Shown here: positions 41,501 to 53,500 of the stretch, piece after piece | Layout of the letters: each line of letters starts with the position of its first letter | How positions within the stretch are numbered: position 1 is the first letter of the stretch | Origin: Hetaerina americana | Taxonomy: Eukaryota > Arthropoda > Insecta > Odonata > Calopterygidae | Direction of reading: 5' to 3' | Assembly (NCBI GenBank): GCA_022747635.1 | Contig: JAKTNV010000119.1 | Coordinates: 310,001 to 374,000, forward strand | Length of the DNA stretch: 64,000 nt | Program-made: the position numbers and the translations under genes | The notes under the pieces: generated by a model | The model's database searches: none | What the model was told of the DNA's origin: nothing | The model's input: the letters and a program-made list of their open reading frames with translations, nothing else

Positions 41501-44500
41501 AGATTACTTCTTTCAATGCACAAAAACTACATCCCCGGCAAATGTTAAACGGGCACTCCATTGCATATAATGGCCTTCCTGAACAAATGGCACGCCACAG
41601 GGACCCAAGTCAATGGGTAGAACATTCATGACTGCAGCAAGACAACATCAATGAAATGTTGTTGCATACGGATGTCGTGCTATTCTGTTACCTCAGAGAA
41701 AAGACACTTTTTCAATTATCTTCTTTACAAGCATTCCACTAGAGTAAAAAGATATCTATTACTTTTCACTATGCCCATACATACTCATTAATTATATGCT
41801 ATGTATACAATGTGAGCACTTACACCCAGTTGACACCTTCACCAATTGAACCTTTGTAATTAGTTAAACGCGTGTTTGCAAACTGAAAAGAGATCACAAA
41901 CCCAAGTTCTTTAAAATGAACAACATTTATCAATATTGCGAATCTGAAATGCTGCCTTCAGTAAATGAATACTAAAAAATTCCCTTACCTCTTCAGGACA
42001 TAGCTCATGCGTACAACTTTGGAAATGCCCACATATCAATGGGAATGCTACGATATAGCGATTCTGGGCAGGAAACTCCAAGCACATGTGAAACTGGTCC
42101 TCAAATATTTTGCTGTAGAAACTGAAAAAGGAAGTACAAAACACCATTCTAGAAGACTAAAATACAGATACTGATTTAGTGGGAAATATAAATTTATAAT
42201 TAATCTTCCCAAAGAGTTTGACAAACAATTTCACATTACTGCTTCTCAGTTGAAAATGGCAAATGCGAAATTTTGTCATTAGAAGAGAAGAACATTATTT
42301 CAAATAGCTGAGTCTTCCATAGGCTTTGAACATCATTCAAATTTAAGAATATGATAAAATGATGTGCATGCAATCGATGGACGTGAGAAGATTCTGACAC
42401 ATAGGTTGTCACATCTGTATTTTCTCATTACAGGAATTCTATTAAAAGAAGATGCCCAAGATGCTGCAGCACGACTAAGATTTTAGAGACACATCAAATA
42501 CACCTAAATGACAACACTAATTCAAGAAGGGTGCCCAGAGAGGCTTTCCTGGGAATCAAACTACTTGTAAACATATTAATGGTAATACTGGGGAGATATA
42601 TAATGTGGACAAGACATTTTTCTTAACACCATTAGATCCTCAAATTGTTAAGGAATACAACTGGAGCATGACAAACAAGAGATTTTTCTTGTCACCACAC
42701 GAGACTATATTCTTCCGGTCATTGAAAAATTATGCAAGGCCACAATACACATGTTTTATTGATTGATTGACTCATTGTTCCTGTATTTCCCACAAAGATG
42801 TTTAACAGCCATTATATAAGCAAACACTTAAAAGCTAGTCAAATTTTATGAATACCACTCCATCAAAACTAATTTCAAGAGGATTCAACACAACAATATT
42901 AGTCATTCTGAGACTGGATTCTAAATAATTCAACTCACCAAAATATGGACAAATCTGATGTTTCAACCAACATTTCATCGAGGTAGTCAACCATTTTGGT
43001 GTGAAATTTTATTGTGTCCATAGTGATTGCTAAATCTTTATGATCAGCCAATACCAATTGTGACTTACTTACAGATGTATATGCCTGTAGCCTAAACCAG
43101 TCTATTCTTATGGCAATAAGATCAAATATTTCATTATCTTCAACTGAAATGAAAAAAAAACAATTTAATTTTACATGAAATCTTTCAACAGACTAGGATA
43201 TACAACTTAGCATTTCATCCTATGTAAAATTCATTGATAACATAATTAACACAGTCATGTGAAATTATGGCCATCTAAATTGTCTGGAAGTTTTTGGGTT
43301 TTTCAAGACTTATTTGCACACTAATTTAAAAAATGGCATCCAATTTAACTCATCATGTAAGAATTTCTCAAATCAATTTTACGACAAAAATATCCTGCAT
43401 GAATTATGCAAAAAAATAAATGAAATTACTCATTTCATTACTAATAATTTTCAATACTCTACCAATGGAAAGGGTAAACAATTGCAATACTTATCTACAT
43501 TTACCCATTCCCTGTTATGCCTTCTCCCTTTTCTCTCGACAGTTCTTTTGCACTATTTCTTTTGAATTAAGCTTCTGAATCATCTCCTTGCAGCAGACAA
43601 TAGTTGTCTCCCATGATATGGGCGTCCTATTAGTCATGGGCCAGTTGCTCCAGCTGCTTGGCTCTTTTTATTTGGAACCTTTCTTTTCACTACTCACTGA
43701 ATGCCCCTTGTTCACAGGAAAAACTCTTCATTGGCAACCATAAAATGAACATTACAGTCTGTGAACAACTCAAGTATTTATACTCTATAGTTTTCCACCC
43801 CTTTTTCATAGATGGCATGCTTAATATCCTCCTTATGTCTTCACAACTTTCTTGAAGGCATTTCAGGCCCATTAAATTTTTCTTAGTTTTTCATTTTATT
43901 GTTCTTACATGAGTTTCCGAACATCTCGGCTAACATGAAACATCAGTTCCTTCTGCCAACTCACCCTGGAGCTTTGCAACAGGCATCTCACCTTGTTTTC
44001 TCAAGTCAATACAGTGGAACCTCACTTAACGAGAACCTCGCGTTGCGAGTGAGCAAACATCTAAGTCCCAAAAATGACTCAATAATGAGTGACTTATTGT
44101 ATAATGAATGACAAGGAGAGGGGGAATTCCCGACATGATTGCGAGCCTGCTACTTCAGTTTGTCTATGGCACTCATTCCGCTAGTATCTTAGCATCCCTA
44201 GTGATCGCACATTCCAAAACTTGCGATCAGACTGATTATTAATGATTCTTTTGTGCAAAGTGTAACAATAATTTGTGCATAGTTTTATAAACGACCCCAA
44301 AGAAAAATACGTAAGCAAAAGTCACAAAAGAATAAAAATGAAATAGAAATGGAAGTAAAGTCATTGGAAATCAGGAACAAGGTGTGAGTGTGGATGATCA
44401 AGTATGCACACCAACAAATCGGTTGACACCAAAGAATTGCATTTTCTTCAAGAACAAGGACAAAATTAAGGAGATAGACGCTTCAAAGAGAGTGACAAGA

Positions 44501-47500
44501 ATATCTACACGATGTATGTCCACATCCTCAACGATGTTAAAAGATTGCTTCTCATATGGATGAAGGAAAAGAAATTGCAATGCAACACTATTAGCGAGAA
44601 CATCATTTGTAATAAGGGGAAAGTGATTTTTGCAGACCTCATTAGAAGATGCCAAGATCACCAACAGCTGAAGAAGTATTTAAGGGTAGATATGCATGGC
44701 ATGAGAAGTTTACGAGAAGAACCGATATCCAAGGCATTGTGAGGCATGATAAATCAGGAAGCACTGAGTCAAAGGCAACAGAGAACTTCAGCAGTGACTT
44801 CAAGAAGCTCTTGGATTCCGAGAGCAAACGGCTCAAGAAGGTGTTTAATTGTTAAGGGGCAGGTGTCTTCTGGAATAAGATGCCAAAGTGAATCTATATT
44901 TCTACATGTAACAGCAGATGAGAATGCATTCCTCGGTCATAAGCCAATGATAGACCACCTCACGCCACTACTTTGCACAAATACAAACAGCAAATCAGAA
45001 ATTGAAGCCCTGCTTGTTTACTGTGTTGTGTGCTGGCAAAAAGGCAAAAACAAATGCCTCTAGACAGTTTTCTATTAATGGGGAATTAGGTAGTATCATA
45101 ACTGATTAACAATTTTTTTCAATTCTTTTTCACTTTCACAAAACGAGTCAGCATTCCTGGTTGCATAATTTCAGAAGAAACAAAGTAACTGGGAATCGAA
45201 CCGGAAGATAGAAGAAAAGGTGAACATGATTTAGAATCCTAAAAAAATGTATAAATAATTTTCTTTGCATACACCTTGCACCTAATTTATTTTTTTTTGC
45301 ATAGAATGCATTATCGAATTTTACATTTATGAATTTATGAATTAGTGAATATTCTTCCAAGTTTATTTGTGACCCAAATATTTCTAATTCCAAAGTTGAA
45401 TTTTTTCCACCTCTGAGACACAAGATATAACAGCAGGTATTGTATAACATTATCTGCTTATGGATATGCTGTGAAAATTTTCATGAATTTTTTACGAAAA
45501 ATTTAAGCAGGGCAGAGAAAGCTTATGTAACTCTGTCTTCGAAACTGGGGATTGAGTTTATTAAACTTAAATGATCCTTGTTCTATGACGTTTAAACTTA
45601 AATTAATACAAATTAATTCAATGTAAACATATTCATTTATTAATTTTAGCACATATAACCCAGATAACAACATATATAATAACTAAACAAAATGACAAAT
45701 CAAAACTATTCTCTTACCTTGTTTGACATAAATGTTGGAAATATAATTGCACACAGAGGAGAGAATAATATGCTCATCATCGGGACAGGATAGTAAACCC
45801 TGAATTATGTGACTCAAAGATACAGCATCATATCCTGATAAATACTGAACATAATACCGCTGCATAACTTGGTTATACTTGCGCACCAAAACTGAAAAAG
45901 AGATAAAAGAGTAGAGATAGATAAAATGCTCTATCAAAGGCCAACAAAGTAATCACTATCCAGAAAGAGCAGTAAATACCCACAGATCATCAACAGTAAT
46001 AGTACTCTAGATTAGGAAACCAAGGGGGAGGGAGAAGTTCTGAGCACCATTACTGGTGACACCCATAAGCATTACCATGAGAGCATCACCGCTGAGGTCC
46101 AACTCATACTAATTCTCAATGGATTCTCTGCACAGAGAATCCCGTGATCATAAATTTATCATAAATCTAACATGATTTTTAACAATGTGATAGTCAACTG
46201 GTCACTGATCAAGTAGGTTAACTCACCCTCTGTTTATTATTTTTAAATAATTTTAGAAAATGTACATTATCCTCAAAAGGTATTGCAAGCATTGGCATTT
46301 ATAGAAAGAGATGCATCAGATATTTGAATCATGAGGTTGGCAATGAATAGGCATATTGGACATTCGGAAGGTAGGAGGGGGTATGCGGAATGAAAGAATG
46401 GTTTATTGTACTGTCAGATGTTAGGTTGTTTTGTTAGGATAGGCAAGGAAATGTATCATTGTACTATTCTATAGCCTGATTCCATCACATACCTATCTTT
46501 ACAAGTACAATACCAATAAAAAATCAGCACTACCATGGCCACCCCACTAGGATCTGATGCCTTCGCAGCCACATCACTGAGGAACTGACATTGCACAGAA
46601 GATATATGGTCCAGCACCTACCCTTAGACCAATATGGTAAGGGTGACCCTGCCAGTGGCATTTATCATTCACCCTAACTGGCACAGCTCTTAGAGATCAT
46701 CAGAGTGCACAATCCCTTCCCCAATCCCCACCCCATCTAGGTTATAGTCCATAGAGAGGGGGGATTATTAGAAAATCCAATTAAATTTAAGAGTCCTCCC
46801 CATGAACATTTACTAACTGTTGAAGAAGACGATATGGGATATCAAATTATTAGCTGATGGTTGCTAACCATCTAGAATTTGATTGTCCTCAGTTTCTACC
46901 TTGTCCCACTGAACTTCAAGTTTATTCGGGGTTTGTTTAAAGAAGAATCACCTTCGCCAAATGTGATACCTCTTATGAGAGACAATCATCCAGGGATTTC
47001 ATGATAATTTTGCAAAAAACTGAATCCCGTTCAACATCAAAATAATTTTTTAGAGAAAAACTTTGACCTTAAAGTTAAGGTAGCTACTGCATCAGTAATA
47101 GCATTGATAGCATCATCATAGAGACAAACAAAACAAACCTCTGAATTTTACTAATGACAATTTCAAAATTAAAACACCTCTTTGGGGCATATTGATTATT
47201 ATGTTCTTCAATCCCACGTGACTTTTAGTCAGCTTCTCCAAATCAATTTATATAAACTTCATTCCACTCCCAAGTACTGCCAAAGATATTGCAACAGTAA
47301 CTTTCAACCGAATCATCCGCTAAGTGTGCATTACAATGCAACAATATCAAAGAGTAAAAATCATTTGCTGTGACTGGAATCCCGGTCAACGAAAATGATT
47401 TTTACATTCTGAAATAGTTGCATTCATTCCACTCACCAAATCTGATCTGATTTTTTACTGAAACAAAATTAACTGGATTTTTAGTCTATCTAAGGCCCTA

Positions 47501-50500
47501 ACAGATAATCAAAGTACAATAGTAACAGTGAAAGCTCAAAAATTACACTAACTAACCAAACAGAGAAGTCAAAATATTTTTTAGAAATTTTCCAAATCAT
47601 TTACTACTGAATACCTGAGGATGAAAGAGGCAGGTTTCCAGTTTATTTCATGAAACAAAGAGTATGCAGCATATTTACTAAAATCTTTGATGAGCATCAA
47701 AGTTTTCAATTGTTCCAGGCTCAACTTTGTGGAAGTTCATGTTCATTAAATGGAGAACACAATGTATATTTCCACTGTTCTTTATTTACGTACAACTAGT
47801 TTCAACGCTTAGGCGTCATCATCAGGTACAAATTAATCAAGTCGCAGTCCATTTACATACCACTCATGAGGGAGAGGGGGGGAAGGAGGGGAAAAAAGTG
47901 GGGTTGTTATCGGCGTAGATGTTTGGGGGGAAGAGGGGTGTTAAGCTTCAGGGAAGGTGACTGGTGGGTTCACAGTGGGAAGGGAGGGGGGGTTTTTGGG
48001 TCTTTCTGTGAAGGAAAGGAATACTTCCAGGATTGGGGAGAGGTAGCATCATTGACCAAATGACCTGGTTTTAAATTCTTTCTGATTTCCAGCTCTTCCC
48101 ACTTGTCCATCTGGTGTACGAGTTCCTGGTTGAACTCACTCCCATGATTTTCTTCCCGTAGATGCTTGGCGAAGTGAGATTGCTTGAGGTCACAATTTCT
48201 AAAACGGCATTTATGTTCCTCCGCCTGTGTTTTTAATGATCTCCCCGTTTGGCCTTTGTGTCTAGCACAACAGTCCTTACAAGTTAACTTATAAATGCCA
48301 CCTTTATTTTGTTTTGCTACTTTGTCTTTGTTAGTATACAAGATTGATTTTAAGTTACTCGAAATTTTTCCCTAGGAAAGAGGTTGGCTGTTGAAAATAG
48401 TTGTACATAAATAAAGAACAGTGGGAATATACATTATTTTCTTCATTTAATGAGCATAAGTTGCCTGATTAACACTACAGGGAATCATACTACCCTCTCC
48501 TTATGGTAGAATACGGGAACCAAGCTCACCTGAAACCTATATTATGCTGACTTGGGAACTAAGAACAAAGATACGGTTTCCAACGGCAATTTAGCTTACA
48601 CTGTTAAGGTTTGCCCACCTTCACCATACTCAACCTCTCGTCTACTGCCAAAGAGCCCATTTCCTCCTGGGAACAGTCACTGCATTCTTTTGAGGAACCT
48701 TTTCCCCAAAGGAATCTGGACCCCCCCCCCCCCACCCTCTCACACGCGAGCAACAATTTGCCAGAGCTCTTCGTGAGTAAAATGCAGTCCCCAAGTATTA
48801 TAAATGACACAAGCACACAAGGAAAAATTCCTGCTATCTCAATTCTGGACAGGTGCTCATCTTGGAAGCGAGGGCACCTTGTCGCATACCTCAATTACAT
48901 GGCTCACATTAGCACATCTCAATGGCCTGACCAAATACTATCACAGAAAAAAGGTCCACATATGAATGCAACTACAACTGTATTCATCAAAGGCAATTTC
49001 AGGAAGAAAAAGTGATGAGATATTGGAAACTGAATCCTTCATCTTCAAACTATTTCCATTCATACCAATGTCTAAATGAGGTAGGATGACCCTCTATATC
49101 CCAAACATTACATACAAGTGCATTATAATTACGACATGCCCATTTACTTACATCTTAATTCCTCCATGTGAAACAGGAGTTCAGGAAGTTGCCGATCGAC
49201 CAAATCTTCAGCTGTCTTTCCTTTGCTCTTTTGTAGGGGAGGGTTGTCATTATGTCGCAGTAGCCAGTAAACTTCATCTCTCGCAAAGCAGAGTCCAATA
49301 AATATTAGGAGTGCCTGAGACAAGATACAAATGGAAAAGGATGTTTCTTGCTTCCGTTCAACATGGCGCTTCAACACATAAAATTGAATAGATAACTAGA
49401 AATTTATCTACATGAGTGAATGCATATAAGTATGTATTTTTAATTATTATTATTATTATTTGGTAGTCTTAAGTTTAAGGTAGAGTTTCAATGGACACAG
49501 ACTGTACATTCCTACATTTATGAGCTCTACTGACAAGGAAAAAACCTTAAACCTAATACCAGAATGAACTGTATTTCAATTATGCATACTTCCTTCCTAC
49601 TGTCATTCTGTCCATCATGCCCTTCCTATTTCTAGTCCTTCCTCATTTCCTTAATGTCCTCCCCTCTATTACATTCTTCAACAACCCATTGCCAATCCAA
49701 ACTATCTGCATCCATCTTTCCTGCCTCCTTTAGATTTCTCCCAACAGTCCCCTCTTCTCCATCACCATTATGCCTAATACTTACGCGTTAGTTTGGTTTC
49801 CTATCCATTCATTTGACCTTTTCCTTCCTTCTCCACACCAACATCCCCAAAGCCTCCAAATCTATGCCGACTACCTTGCTTCAACAAACATATTTCCAAA
49901 TCATATAAAATCACACTCCATACCAAAGTTTTCGCTATCTTTTCCTTAACCTCCTGTGACTATTTTGGCCCATGACACTCCCAGAATACATTATTAGTTC
50001 TACCAACTCTAGTTTTCACTTACCTATTTGAACATTTAACTTACCAAACTTACCCTCTTACCAAAAACCTTAGAAATGGTTTTGCTTAAAATGATTCTAA
50101 TGCCATATCTTTCACATGATTTTCTAATGTACTCCACCAAGACAGTAACAACTTGGTTGACCAGCAAGCTAAAGCTTGATCATCTTCAAATCTGCTTCCC
50201 CAAATTAATGAAACCATGAGAGTGTGACTGCTGGAGAATACCATGCTGCCAGACACCAGAGACTTGTGCATTTGTGGAAAATTCACCTTGAATTTCAAAT
50301 ATTTCTCATTGTTATGCCAACCCTTCATTATATTACCTCTTCCTTTTAAAAAAGGTTCTACTGCAGTCATAAACCCAACTAATGGCGTAGCATCCCTGGG
50401 AAGGAGACTTAAGGTGATGGGAGGAAATTTTTAAATGACCGAGGCAAGGGAGCCCAGGGAATTGTGGGTTGGGGGGTTGAATGAATAACAACAGTGAAAC

Positions 50501-53500
50501 CCTCATACACGTATTTCTTGGAATCATATTTATTTACCGATACAGGCGTTGCAGTGACATGGAAAGTAGGTGGGATGGGAGGTAATCACTTGCTCAATAG
50601 CCAATTGAATGTTGTTCTTGGAATGCCAGACAATCTTTAGCGTCTCTAACGCATCAAGTCTTCTTCTGTTATTTTCCCAGAGGAGGATATTCAGCACAAA
50701 GTCACTTTGGAGGCTGCTATTCAGGAGATGATTGGCAAACATGGAATGCACCTTCTTTTCCTTGAAGCAATTTTTGCATACATTCACTTGAACATTGGGA
50801 AATACAATGTATACTGTATACGATCAGTTAGAGGACATAATCACGTGTGTTGCTTCAGGGAAACATTTGATAGTGATGGGGGATTGGAATGCGATGGTAG
50901 GCAAAGGAAGAGATAGTGATGAGGTGGGTTACTACAGGTTAAGTACGAGGAATGACCGCGGGGAGAAAGATCAAGTTCTGCAGGAGAAAGGGGTTAATCA
51001 TCACCAACACATCATTTCGACACCACAAAAGGTGCAGGTTTATATGGAAAATGCCAGGTGACTCAGAAAGGTATCAGTTAGATTATATTCTGGTTAGGCA
51101 CAGGTTTAGAAACAGTGTGATAAATTCGCACACCTTCCCAGGAGCAGATGCGAACTCTGACTACATTTCAGTTGTTATGAAATGTAGCGTCTGTTTCAAA
51201 AAGATAAGGCAGGGGCGGCGGATTAGGAAATGGAATGTAGAAGCATTAAATGGATTGACAAGGAAGGAGTACCAGCAGGCTGCAGAGAAAACCGTGGAGG
51301 ATGGTAAAGAGCTGAATACTATCAAAGAAAAATGGGAAAATATCAAGAAAGGGATATCGAAAGCCATAAAAGAAACTTTAGGAACCGTTAACAAAAAAAG
51401 GTCAAGGAAACTTTGGATAATGGATGGGATTACTAGAAAGATAGATATGAGAAGCAAGTAGAAGAATGCTAACACAGAGTTGGGCAACATGAAGTATAAA
51501 GGGTTAAATAATAAATTGAGATGGGTATCAAATAAAGCAAACGAAGCATGGTGGAAAACGCAGAGCGAGGACATAGAGATTTACAGAGGAAGGGTGAAAT
51601 TGGTGTGCTGTACAAGAAGGTTGAATAACTAATGGCGAGTAAGAAGGGAAGAAATGCGTTAACAGTTAGAAAGATGTCGGGTAAGATAATAGTTGGAACA
51701 GAAAAGATCCAAGAGAGATGGACGGAATAAAAAGAAGAACTGTATAGTAAAGAACTTAGACCAACAAGGTAAGGCAGAAAAGGAACATGACATAGAGGAA
51801 GACAGCTTATGTCCAGGCATACTCGACAATAAAATAGAAAGGGCATTGAGGGTGATGAAATCAAATAAGGCCGTGGGGGTAGACAACACTCCTGTGGAAC
51901 TACTGAAAGGCTTAGGAAAATGTGGTGGGAAGAGACTATATGGACTGATTTGTAGTAGCTATGAGGAAGGAATCTGGCCAGAAGGCTTTGTGAGATCAGT
52001 GTTAGTTCCTATTCCGAAAAAGGTAGAGGCTACGTCATGTGAGGACTACAGAAAAACAAGTTTGATATTCCACGCAGCTAAAGTTGTTCTCAGGATCATC
52101 AACAAAAGTATGGAGAGTAGGGCAAATGATTACTTAGGGGATGATCAGTTTGGGTTTAGGAAGGGGAGAGGTACACGTGATGCCATTGCAGTAATGAGAT
52201 CACTAATCGAGAGAAATATAGAATTCAATCAGGGCGCATTTGCCTGCTTCACAGATTTCGAAAAAGCATTTGATAGAGTGGATTGGGAAAATATAATGAG
52301 TATATTGCACAAAATAGGAATAGATTGGAGGGAAAGGAGGCTAATCCGCAACCTGTACGTGTATCAGACTGCTCAGGTGCGAGTGGAGAACAATGAGTCC
52401 GGATGGGAAGTGTTAGGAAGAGATGTAAGACAGGGTTGCCCACTATCACCATTGCTGTTCAACCTGTATGTAGAGGAAATGATTAAAGAGGCATGGGAAG
52501 AACTGGAGGTAAGAATAAGAGTCGGCGGGGAAATCGTGAAATCAGATAGGTTTGCTGATGACCAAGCTTTAGTTTGTCAGTCAGCCAAGGGGCTGCAAGC
52601 ATTGCTTAATGAATTGGACATTCAGTGCGACAGGTATGGGATGAGAATCCATATTAATAAAACAAAGGTTATGCGATTTTCTAGACAGAAAAAGGCTAAG
52701 CTAAACATTAAAATAGGAGGGCAAAAACTAGAGCAGGTAGAACAATTTACGTATCTCGGAAGTGTTTTGGACCAACATGGTCAAAGTAGTAGGGACGTAA
52801 GGAGAAGAATTGCACTGGGCAAAGAGGCTTTCACAAGGAGGAGGGAGTTGATGACGGGGACGTTGAGTAAGGATGTAAAGAAAAGACTCGTAAAAACTTT
52901 GATATGGAGCATAGCTATGTACGGCGCGGAAACGTGGTCATTGAAGCAGGAGGATAGACGTAGACTGGAGGCTTTTGAAATGTGGGTGTGGAGAAGAATG
53001 GAGAAGTTAAAATGGACAGAGAAGAAAACAAATGAGGAAGTACTTGGTATGGTGGGCGAAGAGAGGGGTTTGTTGGGAGAAATTCTATGGAGGCAGGAAA
53101 AATGGACGAAGGGCGTATTGATTGGCGTTAGAATGTTGAAGACTAATTGATTGGAGAATATTAGGCAAACGAGAAAAGAGCAGGAACAGGATAGGGATGT
53201 GGATGAGATGATGGGAGGAAGGAAGTACACAGAGATGAAGAAGGACTTGTTATAGAGTAGGTTGCTGGATTGTATTTTGTTAGAAGTCACAAAATATTTA
53301 ATTGCTGTGTCCATCCAAAACCTACCTTAACTAGTAGATTACCTAATAATAAAATAGTAATGTATACTGGGAAATTATCAAAAATGTACCTGAAGATGAT
53401 ATAACGTATTGAAACCCAGGTCGTAAGATTAAGAATTAAGTTGAATCAACAAAGTTGCATTTTTTTCCCCGTAATGGATAAGTTCCATGAAGTCAAGTCT

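Noticed and set aside
51161..51889. Minus-strand open frames of 137, 131 and 76 codons
   Set aside because: Antisense shadows of LINE family 1; the same shadows appear at 7273-7704 opposite another copy.
52781..53314. 177-codon minus-strand open frame
   Set aside because: It is antisense to the clear LINE reverse transcriptase (FADD box, conserved order) and has no family resemblance of its own.
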